A stretch of DNA of 64,000 nucleotides from Rhodoblastus acidophilus (GCF_025961575.1 NZ_JAOQNX010000005.1:124001-188000), one strand, 5' to 3'; positions 17,329-25,357 are shown, counted from the first letter of the stretch. Program-made: numbers and translations. The notes: generated by a model from the sequence alone, not told the origin.

Positions 17329-17616
17329 ATGAACAGCATCCATCCATCCAAAGGCGATCCATCCAAGGGCGTTTCGCGCCGTCTGCTGCTCACCGGCGGC
17401 GTGGCCGCGGGTTCCGCCGGTCTGCTCGCAGCGACCGGCGCCCAGGCGCAGGTCAAGGTTCCCAAATCCGCCGTGCGCTTCAGTTCGGCGGCCACGATCG
17501 CCGGCCACACCTGCGGCGGCTGCAAATCGTTTCAGGCGCCGTCCGCTTGCCTGTTCGTCGAGGGCAAGACCTCCCCGGACTGCTCCTGCTGGATCTGGCG
17601 CGGCAAGACCGCCTGA
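17329..17616 (+). CDS. Tat-exported high-potential iron-sulfur protein (HiPIP)-like
   Basis: 95-residue protein. The N-terminus has a Tat-type signal (SRRLLLTGGVAAGSAGLLAA ending in AQA), as expected for a protein folded around a cofactor before export. The mature part carries CGGCKSFQAPSAC, then ten residues to a DCSCWIW end: the Cys-x2-Cys-x8-Cys spacing and the C-terminal Cys near Trp match short HiPIPs, which hold one 4Fe-4S cluster and carry electrons in the periplasm to a reaction centre or oxidase. An extra Cys (DCSC) gives a choice for the fourth ligand and is slightly unusual. It lies next to c4 and c2 cytochromes, fitting an electron-transfer island. Ribosome site GGCGGAGG. HiPIP-like Iro proteins occur in iron oxidisers. 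Confidence 0.85.
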   Translation: MNSIHPSKGDPSKGVSRRLLLTGGVAAGSAGLLAATGAQAQVKVPKSAVRFSSAATIAGHTCGGCKSFQAPSACLFVEGKTSPDCSCWIWRGKTA

Positions 17617-17667
17617 GACTCCCTCGCTTCTGCACTCGCGGGTTTTTGCGGACGCTGGTTTCTTGCG

Positions 17668-17694
17668 GCGCCGGCCGCGGTCTGTGGCCGGCGC
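17668..17694. terminator. GC-rich hairpin between convergent HiPIP and cytochrome c2 genes
   Basis: GCGCCGGCC (17668-17676) pairs with GGCCGGCGC (17686-17694), with further pairing into the loop. On the plus strand it is followed by TCTTGTT. It lies in the 100-base gap between convergent genes and could serve both, better for the plus-strand gene. Confidence 0.55.
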
Positions 17695-17716
17695 TCTTGT
17701 TCGGGGAAGCCGACGC

Positions 17717-18115
17717 TTATCTGGAGCCGTCTTCCTTGAACGAGCTTTCATAGGCCCAGATGTCGTCCCGGTCCTTTTCGTTGGGCAGACCGGGGAAGGT
17801 CATCTTGGTGCCGGGAATCTTCTTCTGCGGCGCCGCGATATACTCCTTGAAGGTCGCCTCGTCCCAGGTGATCCCCGAATTCTTGTTGGCGTCGGAATAA
17901 TTGAAGCCCGGATATGTGCCGGCCTTGCGGCCCTTGATGCCGTTCAGCACGGGGCCGACGGCGTTCTTGGCGTCGGGGCCGATGTTGTGGCAGGCGTGGC
18001 ACTTCTGGAAAATCTTGGCGCCCGCTTCCGGGTCGCCGGGATCGCCGACGCCCGCCCAGGCGGCGCTGGCGAACAGTCCAAACGCGGCAAAAGCCGCAAT
18101 CGAGTCGAGTCTCAT
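17717..18115 (-). CDS. cycA: Cytochrome c2 (soluble class I cytochrome c)
   Basis: 132-residue periplasmic cytochrome. Signal peptide ends at AAWAGVGDP; the mature chain has the haem motif KCHACHNIGPDAKNAVGP, the conserved LNGIKGRKAGTYPGFNYSDAN block of mitochondrial-type/c2 cytochromes and the sixth-ligand Met in GTKMTFPGL. It carries electrons between the bc1 complex and a reaction centre or terminal oxidase. I chose the ATG at 18115, which has AGGGATGG upstream; the ATG at 18127 has its only possible site immediately adjacent. It lies downstream of ccmI, a cytochrome c maturation gene, in the same direction (162-base gap), and converges on the HiPIP-like gene. The symbol is by family; cytC or cyt2 would be equally valid. 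Confidence 0.92.
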   Translation of the reverse strand: MRLDSIAAFAAFGLFASAAWAGVGDPGDPEAGAKIFQKCHACHNIGPDAKNAVGPVLNGIKGRKAGTYPGFNYSDANKNSGITWDEATFKEYIAAPQKKIPGTKMTFPGLPNEKDRDDIWAYESSFKEDGSR

Positions 18116-18277
18116 TGTTGATTCCATCCCTTTATTGGTGTTTATTTGGTTGCTTTGCTTGGAATACAGCTTGGCTTCCAATGAAAAGCTAAAGCGCGGG
18201 CTTTGTTAAAGCAATCTGGCGCGCGCGACGGAATCGACGATTCAGCTTTTTTTATTTGCCGTTCATGAAAGCTTGAT

Positions 18278-19102
18278 TCACTTGGATTCGAGCGAGTCCA
18301 GGGTCGAGAGTTGCTGCGTAATGGCCGCATTCAATCTTGAATTCTTGGGTATTTCGCTGGCGAGCGCCGTCCAGATCGCCCGCGCCCGCGCCGTGTCGCC
18401 GTCCTGGGCCGCGCCCAATCCGATGTAAAAGCGCGCTTCCGCAAGATTCGGGTTCAGGGCCAGGGCCCGCTCGAAATGTTCATTGGCCTCGAGCGTGACC
18501 ATTCCCTCGCGCGCGTCGATCATGGCCTCGCCGATCGCTTCATGGCGCTGCGCCGTTTCGCCGAGCAGGCGCAAGGCTTCCGTCCGCGCGCGAACTGCGT
18601 CGTCCCACCGGTTCAAGTTTTGGTAGAGCGGGGCGAGCTGCTCATAGGCCTGGCCATCCTCGGGGCGCGCGGCCAGATGTTTTTCGAGCCGCGCGACCGC
18701 TTGCGCGGGCGCTTCCGTCGGCTGCGCCGGATTCAGGCGCGCGAACAGCGGTTGGTCCGGCAGGGCGGGGTTTCCGACATGGGCGTAGAGGCCGAACGCG
18801 ACGGCGGGAATGGCGAGAGCGGCGAGACAGGCGGCGGCCCAGCGGGCGCCCTTGGACGGCGTCGGCGCCGGGGCGTCGCCTTCGCCCGCGAGCAGGCGGC
18901 GCGCGGCCAGCGTGCGCGCCGCTTCGGCGCCGCCGGGATCGATCAGGCCGCGCCGCAGATCCGCGTCGAGTTCGGCGATCTGCGCGCGGAAAAAGGCGAC
19001 CTCCGCCTCGCGCTCGCGGCTGGGGCGGGCGGCGCGCGCCAGCGGCCAGAGCGCGCTCAGCATGGCGAGGCCGGTCAAGAGTCCGAGGATGATCCAGATC
19101 AT
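18278..19102 (-). CDS. ccmI: Cytochrome c biogenesis protein CcmI
   Basis: 274-residue membrane protein that helps deliver apocytochrome c to the haem ligation machinery. The N-terminus is a transmembrane helix (WIILGLLTGLAMLSALWPL), then a cytoplasmic coiled segment (REREAEVAFFRAQIAELDAD...GLID), which is the CcmI signature, a second helix (WAAACLAALAIPAVAFGLY) and a periplasmic TPR region with HLAARPEDGQAYEQLAPLYQ and HFERALALNPNLAEARFYIG. Length is in the shorter part of the family range. It sits apart from ccmF/H genes, which are not in the window, and upstream of cytochrome c2. It follows the che operon in the same direction, 65 bases after the last che-linked gene. Confidence 0.88.
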   Translation of the reverse strand: MIWIILGLLTGLAMLSALWPLARAARPSREREAEVAFFRAQIAELDADLRRGLIDPGGAEAARTLAARRLLAGEGDAPAPTPSKGARWAAACLAALAIPAVAFGLYAHVGNPALPDQPLFARLNPAQPTEAPAQAVARLEKHLAARPEDGQAYEQLAPLYQNLNRWDDAVRARTEALRLLGETAQRHEAIGEAMIDAREGMVTLEANEHFERALALNPNLAEARFYIGLGAAQDGDTARARAIWTALASEIPKNSRLNAAITQQLSTLDSLESK

Positions 19103-19167
19103 CGCCGGAACTTAGCTTTTCCAGCCTCCCCCCGGAAGAGCAACCTTTTCCGCAACGAGAGGCGGCG

Positions 19168-19557
19168 TCAGGGCTGGTCGACGCGCGCGTCCTCGGCGAA
19201 AAAAATCTCCTCGTCCTGGGAGGGCGGCGGGGCCTGCGCCGGAGCGCGGCCGAGGAAGCGCGCGAGATCGTCGAGCGGGATGTTTCGCGTGACGTCCGTG
19301 ACATCCACCAGGACCGCGTCAGGCGTGCGCCGCGCCAGCTGGCCGATGAATTCGGCGAGGCTCGCGACCTCCTGCGCGCTGCGGTCGAGCTCCTGCAGAT
19401 CGGCGCAATGCGCCATGGCGGCGGGGCCGGCGAGCCGCATGAGCGCGCTCATCGCGCTCTCGACGCGCGTCAGCCGCGCGCAGGTCAGGCCCAGCGCCTC
19501 GGCGGCGCGCTCCAGCGCGTTCGCCAGATCGGTCTCGATGTCGGGGCCCGGCTTCAT
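19168..19557 (-). CDS. Unknown protein coupled to cheD
   Basis: 129-residue protein translated from an ATG overlapping the cheD stop (ATGA), making it the last gene of the chemotaxis operon. It reads as helical, Ala- and Leu-rich (DLANALERAAEALGLTCARLTRVESAMSAL in outline), with an acidic, proline-containing tail (PPPSQDEEIFFAEDARVDQP). It has no membrane segment. I do not recognise a family. The tight coupling makes a role in chemotaxis likely: a CheY-P sink, phosphatase or adaptor. The helices contain DLQELDRSAQEVASLAEFI, which recalls four-helix bundles such as CheZ-like or Hpt proteins, but no phosphorylatable His or CheZ DxxxQ motif is evident. Confidence 0.75.
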   Translation of the reverse strand: MKPGPDIETDLANALERAAEALGLTCARLTRVESAMSALMRLAGPAAMAHCADLQELDRSAQEVASLAEFIGQLARRTPDAVLVDVTDVTRNIPLDDLARFLGRAPAQAPPPSQDEEIFFAEDARVDQP

Positions 19558-20096
19558 GCGAACAGCGCCAGATTGGCGAAGGGAAGGCCGAGCGGTCCGA
19601 TCGTGGCGGCCTCGGCGGCGAGCTTCGATTCCGGCGCGACATAGATTTGCCGCGCCCGGCCCGAGGCCGGCCAGAATTGCACGCGCCGCGCCCGTTCGCC
19701 GCCCAGATCCTCGGCGACCACTTTGATGCCCTCGCGGCGCAGATAATCTCTGGCGAATGCGGCATTGGCCGCGCCAATGGCGCCGAGCCCGCGCAGGATG
19801 TGGCCGCCGCCGAACAGCTTGGCCTGCATTCGGTCGCGGTGGCCGCCGATCTTGATCAGGTCGTCGATCAGAACCTCCATCAGATAGACGCCGAAACGGT
19901 CGGACTCGCGCCGCTGGACAGCAGCGGTTTCTCCGGGAAGGAGAAAATGATTCATGCCGCCGGCGCCGGCCGCGGGATCGTGCAGGCAGACCGCCACGCA
20001 CGAGCCGAGCACGGTGGAAAACACCGTCCCGGCGTCACAGCTGACGGCGTGGTCGCCCTGGACGAGCGCGATCGTGTTCAGCGGCGCGGGCGTCAT
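19554..20096 (-). CDS. cheD: Chemoreceptor glutamine deamidase CheD
   Basis: 180-residue cytoplasmic enzyme that deamidates receptor glutamines and can bind CheY-P/CheC. The family's catalytic Cys/His region is clear: VFSTVLGSCVAVCLHDP, GGMNHFLLP, then RFGVYLMEVLIDDLIKIGG and KLFGGGHIL. Its start overlaps the stop of the second cheY (ATGA) and its stop overlaps the next gene's start. It contains some extra C-terminal sequence rich in Ala. Position at the end of the operon matches many alphaproteobacterial che loci. Confidence 0.95.
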   Translation of the reverse strand: MTPAPLNTIALVQGDHAVSCDAGTVFSTVLGSCVAVCLHDPAAGAGGMNHFLLPGETAAVQRRESDRFGVYLMEVLIDDLIKIGGHRDRMQAKLFGGGHILRGLGAIGAANAAFARDYLRREGIKVVAEDLGGERARRVQFWPASGRARQIYVAPESKLAAEAATIGPLGLPFANLALFA

Positions 20097-20485
20097 TGCA
20101 GCCGTCCGACCACGGCCTCGATGGCCTTGCGCACGGCGTCGACGGTGAAGGGCTTGGCGACGTAATTGTTGAGCTGCAGCGCCTTGCCGCGCTCCACCAG
20201 GGTCTTGTCGGGGCTGCCGGTGACCAGGATGAAGCCGATGCGGGCGGTCGCCGGCGTCTCGCGCAGCTTTTTCAGCAGCGCCAGCCCGTCCATGCCCGGC
20301 ATGTTCATGTCGGAGATCACCAGATGGGTCGGCTTGGCCAGAATGTCGGTATAGGCCTGCGTCCCGTTCTTCGCCTGGGCGATGCGGGTGATGCCGATCT
20401 GTTCGAGCGCGTCGACGATCAGCGCGCGGCTGACGGCGGTGTCGTCCACCACGGTGACTTCGAGTCTTTCAGCAAGGGAACCCAT
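20093..20485 (-). CDS. CheY-like response regulator (second copy)
   Basis: 130-residue stand-alone receiver domain. Conserved points: acidic pair VVDDTAVSR near residue 13, phospho-acceptor in VISDMNMPGMDG near 59, Thr in ILVTGSPD near 88 and Lys in YVAKPFT near 110. All catalytic positions are present, so it should be phosphorylated by the CheA of this operon and act at the motor or as a phosphate sink. It lies 1 base after cheB and overlaps cheD. It differs clearly from the other cheY at 24977, so the two probably have separate jobs, as in other alphaproteobacteria with two CheYs. Confidence 0.93.
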   Translation of the reverse strand: MGSLAERLEVTVVDDTAVSRALIVDALEQIGITRIAQAKNGTQAYTDILAKPTHLVISDMNMPGMDGLALLKKLRETPATARIGFILVTGSPDKTLVERGKALQLNNYVAKPFTVDAVRKAIEAVVGRLQ

Positions 20486-20486
20486 T

Positions 20487-21503
20487 TCAGCGCCTCTCCA
20501 GATTGGTCAAATCCACAATGCGCCGTCCGATCTCCTCGAGCGGCGCCTCAATCTCCACGGCGCCGCATAATTTCGCGGCCCGGGGCATTCCGTAGATCAT
20601 GCTGGTCGCCTCATCCTGGCCGAGCGTGCGCGCGCCGGCCTCGCGCATCGCCAGCAGGCCCGCCGCGCCGTCGCCGCCCATGCCGGTGAGGATCGCGCCG
20701 ACCGCCCGGGCGCCGAAATGCTCGGCCATCGAGGCGAACAGCACGTCGACGGAGGGGCGGAAGCCGCCGACGCGCGCGCCCGGGCGCAGCCGGCAATGCG
20801 GGTTTGCGGCGTCGACCGCCTCGATATGGACGCCGCCGGGGGCGACCAGGATGCGGCCGGGACTGAGGGGCGCGCCGTCCTCGGCCTCCATCACCTCGGC
20901 CTCGGTGGCGCCGTTGAGGCGGCGGGCGAAGGATCTGGTGAAATTCGCCGGCATGTGCACGGCGATCAGCGCCGGCGGGCCGTTGCGCGGAAAGCTCGGG
21001 ACCAGGGCGAGCAGCGCTTCGACGCAGCCGGTCGAGGCGCCGATGCCGACGATCTTGCCGTTCCAGCGAAAGCCGGAGGCCGCCGCCGCGGCGGGGCGGA
21101 TGCGGTCGCCGATCCGGGCCGAGGCCGCCGCGACCACCTGGGAGGGCAGGCAGTCGAAGGCGCCCGGATTTTCGAGACTCGGCTTGGCGACGCAACTCAC
21201 CGCGCCCAGCTCCATCGCCGCGAGCGTCGCCTCGGCGCCGCGCGCGGTTTGCGCGGAGACCATCACCACCGGCATGGGGCGCAGCCGCATCACCTTGTCG
21301 AGAAAATTCAGGCCGTTCATTCCCGGCATTTCGACGTCGAGCGTCATCACGTCGGGATTGAGCGCCTTGATCGCCTCGCGCGCCTCGAGCGGGTTCGACG
21401 CCGCGCCCACGACCTCGATGCCTTGCGCGCGCGAAAGGGTGGAGGCGATCATGCCGCGCATGGTCGCGGAATCATCGACGATGAGGACGCGCACGGATTT
21501 CAT
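20487..21503 (-). CDS. cheB: Chemotaxis response regulator methylesterase CheB
   Basis: 338-residue enzyme removing receptor methyl groups. N-terminal receiver: VDDSATMRG, phospho-acceptor in MTLDVEMPGMNG, VSAQTARG, KPS. C-terminal esterase: IGASTGCVEALL (catalytic Ser; the usual second Gly is Cys here), HMPANFTRSFARRLN (catalytic His) and ILTGMGGDGAAGL (catalytic Asp). The start overlaps the cheR stop by ATGA, which fixes it; a much longer reading frame extends upstream but only shadows cheR. The GASTGG to GASTGC change next to the catalytic Ser is a mild oddity. Confidence 0.95.
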   Translation of the reverse strand: MKSVRVLIVDDSATMRGMIASTLSRAQGIEVVGAASNPLEAREAIKALNPDVMTLDVEMPGMNGLNFLDKVMRLRPMPVVMVSAQTARGAEATLAAMELGAVSCVAKPSLENPGAFDCLPSQVVAAASARIGDRIRPAAAAASGFRWNGKIVGIGASTGCVEALLALVPSFPRNGPPALIAVHMPANFTRSFARRLNGATEAEVMEAEDGAPLSPGRILVAPGGVHIEAVDAANPHCRLRPGARVGGFRPSVDVLFASMAEHFGARAVGAILTGMGGDGAAGLLAMREAGARTLGQDEATSMIYGMPRAAKLCGAVEIEAPLEEIGRRIVDLTNLERR

Positions 21504-22369
21504 GGCGCGTCTCCGGAGGGTTCGGCGTTGCGGCGATAGGCGGTGACGCCGGCGCTGCTCAAGCGCGCGCTCGCGGGGCCGTCGACGCGCTCGGAATGGC
21601 CGATGTAGAGCCAGCCGCCGGGCGAGAGTTTGTCGGCAAATTTTTCCCACAGCGCGCCTTGCGTGGCGTCGTCGAAATAGATTGCGACATTGCGGCAGAA
21701 GATCACGTCGAAGGGGCCGCGCATCGGCCAGTCGCCGTTGAGATTCAGCCGGCGGAACGCCACCATTTTGCGCAATTCGTCGCCGGCGCGCCGCTGCGCG
21801 CCCTCTCTCAGGAAGAAACGCTGCAAAGCGGGCGCGGCGATGTCCTCGGCCAGCGCGGCCTCGGCATAGATTCCGTCGCGGCCGCGCGCGACCATGCGCG
21901 GGTCGATGTCGGTCGCCAGCACCTTGACGTCGAGATCGGCGGCGCGCGGGTCCTGCTCCAGAATGGTCAAAGCGATCGAATAGGGCTCCTCGCCGCTGGA
22001 GCAGCCGGCCGACCACAGGCGCACGCGCCCGCCGCGCCGCGCTTGCGCGAGCAGGTTCGGCAGGACGCGGCTCGACAAATGCTCGAAATGATGCCGCTCG
22101 CGGAAGAAGCGGGTGACATTGGTGGTGAGCGCCGACAGCATTTCCGCGCGTTCGTCCTCGTCCTCGCGCAGCAGCGCGCAATAATCCGCAAAACTTTCGA
22201 GGTTCAGCGCCCGCAGCCGCTTGATCAGCCGCGAATAGACCAGGCTCGCCTTGCTGTCGGTGAGATGGATGCGGGCGTCGGCGTAGAGCATGGCGGCGAT
22301 GTCGCGAAAATCCTCCCGCGTGAGCGGATAGTCGCCGTCGAACAGACTGTCTTGGCGCAGGGCGCTCAA
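21500..22369 (-). CDS. cheR: Chemoreceptor methyltransferase CheR
   Basis: 289-residue SAM-dependent enzyme that methylates glutamates of chemoreceptors. N-terminal helical domain (LTREDFRDIAAMLY), LTTNVTRFFRERHHF, SAM-binding SAGCSSGEEPYSIA, ATDIDPRMVARGRDGIY, FDVIFCRNVAIYFD and LYIGHSERVDG are all family hallmarks. The start overlaps cheW by ATGA. The globin-coupled receptor of this operon ends with a DWREF pentapeptide, a likely tether for this enzyme. Confidence 0.95.
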   Translation of the reverse strand: MSALRQDSLFDGDYPLTREDFRDIAAMLYADARIHLTDSKASLVYSRLIKRLRALNLESFADYCALLREDEDERAEMLSALTTNVTRFFRERHHFEHLSSRVLPNLLAQARRGGRVRLWSAGCSSGEEPYSIALTILEQDPRAADLDVKVLATDIDPRMVARGRDGIYAEAALAEDIAAPALQRFFLREGAQRRAGDELRKMVAFRRLNLNGDWPMRGPFDVIFCRNVAIYFDDATQGALWEKFADKLSPGGWLYIGHSERVDGPASARLSSAGVTAYRRNAEPSGDAP

Positions 22370-22830
22370 GCGGCTTCTCCCAGGGCTGGCGGCGCCAGAT
22401 GGTCGAGGCGGATCAGGCCGATCATGCGGTCGTCGAAGGCGAATACGCCCTGCACGTAGAGTTTGACCGCCTCGGAGGCGACATCGGGGATGGGCTGGAT
22501 GGTTTCGAGCGGCTGCGACAGGATGTCGGAGACGGCGTCCACCAGCAGGCCGACCAGGCGTCCGCCAATCTGCACCACGATCACCACCCGGCGCGCCGTG
22601 AGTTCGATCGGCGCGAAGCCCAGCCGCTCCGCGAGATCGATGATGGGCAGCACCGCGCCGCGCAGATTGATCACGCCGCGCACGAAAGAGGGGGCGTGGG
22701 GCAGGGCGGTCGCCGGAGTCCAGCCGCGAATCTCGCGCACCGCCATAATGTCGATGGCGAAATCCATCGCGTCCAGGCGGAGGACGATGAATTCCCTTGA
22801 GGCGCCGGCGGACGCGTCGGTGATCGGCAT
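22366..22830 (-). CDS. cheW: Chemotaxis coupling protein CheW
   Basis: 154-residue adaptor linking receptors to CheA. The SH3-like fold pattern is complete: EFIVLRLDAMDFAIDIMAVREI, then PHAPSFVRGVINLRGAVLPIIDLAERLG, VVIVVQIGGRLVGLLVDAVSDIL and GVFAFDDRMIGLIRLDHL. Four bases separate it from cheA and it overlaps cheR. No additional domains. Confidence 0.96.
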   Translation of the reverse strand: MPITDASAGASREFIVLRLDAMDFAIDIMAVREIRGWTPATALPHAPSFVRGVINLRGAVLPIIDLAERLGFAPIELTARRVVIVVQIGGRLVGLLVDAVSDILSQPLETIQPIPDVASEAVKLYVQGVFAFDDRMIGLIRLDHLAPPALGEAA

Positions 22831-22833
22831 GGG

Positions 22834-24948
22834 TCAGCTCACTGCGGCGAGAGGCGGTTGCGAACAGGCGGCGGCGCCGGCGACGAAACGGTCGACGTCG
22901 AGGATCAGCGCGACGCGGCCGTCGCCGAGAATGGTGGCGGCGGCGACGCCTTGAACCTGCTGGTAATTGGTCTCCAGGCTCTTGATCACCACCTGGCGCT
23001 GGTCGAGGATGGAATCGACCATCAGCGCGCAGCGGGCGCCGCCGTCGCCTTCGACGATGATCACCACGCCGGATTGCGGATCGGCCGGCGTGAAGCGAAA
23101 TCCCATTTCACGGCCAATGTCGATCAGCGGGACGAAGGCGCCGCGGTCGGCGAGCACGCGCTGGTCGACGCCGAGCCGGTGCACGTCCTTGGCCTTGGGG
23201 CGCAGCGTCTCGACAATGGTGGTCAGCGGCGTCACCAGCGTCTGGTCCGCGACCTTGACCACCATGCCGTCGAGCACCGCGAGCGTCAGCGGCAGGCTCA
23301 AGGAGAAAGTGGCGCCGAGGCCCGGCCGCGATGACACGGAAATGCGCCCGCCCAGCGACTGGATCGAGCTTTTGACCACATCCATGCCGACGCCGCGACC
23401 CGAAATGTCGGAGACGGCGGCGGCCGTCGAAAAGCCGGGCAGGAACAGCAGATTGTCGATCTCGGCGTTGGAAAGCTGGGCGTCCGGCGCGATCAGGTCC
23501 TGTTCAATCGCCTTGGCCTTGACCCGGGCGCGGTCGATGCCCTTGCCGTCGTCGCTGACGTCGATGACGATGCGGCCCGAGCGATGCGCGGCGGACAGCC
23601 GCACCTCGCCATGCTCCGGCTTGCCGGCGGCGGCCCGGTCCCCCGGCGTCTCCAGCCCATGGTCGACGGCGTTGCGCACCAGATGGGTCAAGGGGTCCGC
23701 GAGCTTTTCGAACACGGTGCGGTCCACTTCGGTCGCCTCGCCCTCGGTCTTCAGCCGCACCATCTTGCCCGTGGCGTCCGCGACCTCGCGCACGATGCGG
23801 GTCATGCGCTGGAACAAAGGTTTTACCGGTTGCGCGCGGATCGCCATAATGCCGTCCTGAATTTCGCGCGTGAGCTGCTCCAGCGCGCTCAGGTCGTCGA
23901 AGGCTTTTGACGCGCGCGGCAGGCCGGCCTCGACAATGCTCTGCGACAGCATGGCCTGGTTGATCACCAGTTCGCCCACCAGATTGGCGAGCCGGTCGAC
24001 GCGCTCCAGATCGACGCGGATCGTTTGCGACACCGGCGCTTCCGTGCGCGAAATTTCGGGCTTGCGCGCCGGCGCCCGAGCGGAGGCCTCGGGCGCCGGC
24101 GGCGCGTCGATCGCGGGGAGATCGATCGACAATGGGGTGAAAGCGAACGGGTCGGCGTTTTGGGTCTCGGCTTCCGGCGTCTCGGATTCCGGCGTCTCGG
24201 ATTCCGGCGCCGCCGCGAGCGGCGCGATGCGCAAGTCGCAATCGTCGACGACGAAGTCGAAGGCCTCCTCCACGCGTTCGCGCGGCGCGCTCGTGGTGAG
24301 GTCGATGGTCCAGGCGAGATAGGCGCCGCCGGGATCGAAGGCGTCGAGCAGCGGCAGGGCGCTGGCGTCGCAGGCGACGTCGAGGTCGCCGAGTTCGGCG
24401 AGTTCGCGCAGGATGCGCGCGGGCTCGTTGCCGCGCCGGTAGAGGTCGGCGGTCGGACGGAAAAAAATGCGCCAGCCCGGCGCGGGCGGGCCGAGATCGT
24501 CCAGGCAAAGCGTCAGCGGCTGGAAGGCGAAGGCGTCGGCCTCCTGGGTCGCCGGTTCGCTCGGCGCCTCCGCCAGACCGGCGAGCGCGCCGCGCAGCGT
24601 TTCGAGCCGCTCGTCCTCGACCGTCGCGTCGCCGCGCGCCTCGCGCACCAGATCGGCGAGCAGGTCGGCCGAGCGCAGCATGGTTTTCATCACCGCCGGG
24701 GACGCCTCCAGAGCGCCATTGCGCAGGCCGTCGAGCGCGGTTTCGAACACATGGGCGAAGCGCACGAGGCGCTCGTATTTGAACGCGCCCGCGCCGCCCT
24801 TGATCGAATGGACCGCGCGGAACACGGCGTTGACGGTTTCGGAATCGGCCTCGCCGATCTCGAGCGCCAGCAGCCCGGTTTCGGTTTCGTTGAGCTGCTC
24901 CTCGCATTCCTGGAAGAATGTCTGGCGGATCGTCTCCATCGGGTCCAC
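22834..24948 (-). CDS. cheA: Chemotaxis histidine kinase CheA
   Basis: 704-residue signalling kinase. Domains in order: Hpt with phospho-acceptor in FRAVHSIKGGAGAF near residue 47; a second domain with GWRIFFRPTADLYRRGNEPA near 160 (CheY/CheB docking, P2-like); a low-complexity linker containing PESET repeated in tandem near 260-275; dimerisation segment with DRLANLVGELVINQAMLSQ; ATPase with HLVRNAVDHGLE (N box), DDGKGID and GRGVGMDVVK; C-terminal CheW-like regulatory domain. All key residues are present. It lies 28 bases after cheY. No receiver is fused at the end. Kinase control should come from the soluble globin receptors upstream. Confidence 0.96.
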   Translation of the reverse strand: MDPMETIRQTFFQECEEQLNETETGLLALEIGEADSETVNAVFRAVHSIKGGAGAFKYERLVRFAHVFETALDGLRNGALEASPAVMKTMLRSADLLADLVREARGDATVEDERLETLRGALAGLAEAPSEPATQEADAFAFQPLTLCLDDLGPPAPGWRIFFRPTADLYRRGNEPARILRELAELGDLDVACDASALPLLDAFDPGGAYLAWTIDLTTSAPRERVEEAFDFVVDDCDLRIAPLAAAPESETPESETPEAETQNADPFAFTPLSIDLPAIDAPPAPEASARAPARKPEISRTEAPVSQTIRVDLERVDRLANLVGELVINQAMLSQSIVEAGLPRASKAFDDLSALEQLTREIQDGIMAIRAQPVKPLFQRMTRIVREVADATGKMVRLKTEGEATEVDRTVFEKLADPLTHLVRNAVDHGLETPGDRAAAGKPEHGEVRLSAAHRSGRIVIDVSDDGKGIDRARVKAKAIEQDLIAPDAQLSNAEIDNLLFLPGFSTAAAVSDISGRGVGMDVVKSSIQSLGGRISVSSRPGLGATFSLSLPLTLAVLDGMVVKVADQTLVTPLTTIVETLRPKAKDVHRLGVDQRVLADRGAFVPLIDIGREMGFRFTPADPQSGVVIIVEGDGGARCALMVDSILDQRQVVIKSLETNYQQVQGVAAATILGDGRVALILDVDRFVAGAAACSQPPLAAVS

Positions 24949-24976
24949 GCGCGCGCTCCGGTCTCATGAGGTTTGG

Positions 24977-25357
24977 CTAGGCCGCGACGCGGCGCACCAC
25001 GCTGACGAGTTTTTCCGCGTTGAACGGCTTGACGATCCAGCCGGTGGCGCCGGCTTGTCGCGCGCGCTCCTTCTTGTCCGGCGCGCTCTCGGTGGTGAGC
25101 ACCAGAATGGGGATGCGGCGGAACACGGGATCCTGGCGCACGGCTTCGATGAACCCGAAGCCGTCGAGCCGGGGCATGTTGATGTCGGTGATGACGATGT
25201 CGGGTTTTTCCGCGCGCAGCACTTCGAGCCCGTGGGCGCCGTCCGTCGCCTGCACCACCTGGTAGCCGGCTTCCGACAAAGCGAGGTTCAGCATGTCGCG
25301 CATCGTGCGCGAATCGTCCACGGTCAGGATCGTCATGCTCATGGTCTTCATGCTCAT
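24977..25357 (-). CDS. cheY: Chemotaxis response regulator CheY
   Basis: 126-residue receiver. Key residues: ILTVDDSRTMRDML, IVITDINMPRLDGFGFIE (phospho-acceptor), ILVLTTESAPDKKERARQAG and GWIVKPFNAEKL. Four in-frame ATGs occur at the start (25357, 25351, 25342, 25336); I chose 25357 because it overlaps the upstream STAS gene by ATGA, as elsewhere in this operon. The TTESAPDKKERARQAGATGWIVKPF stretch is the classic motor-binding CheY type of operons with CheA/STAS, so this copy is the better candidate for direct motor control. Confidence 0.95.
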   Translation of the reverse strand: MSMKTMSMTILTVDDSRTMRDMLNLALSEAGYQVVQATDGAHGLEVLRAEKPDIVITDINMPRLDGFGFIEAVRQDPVFRRIPILVLTTESAPDKKERARQAGATGWIVKPFNAEKLVSVVRRVAA

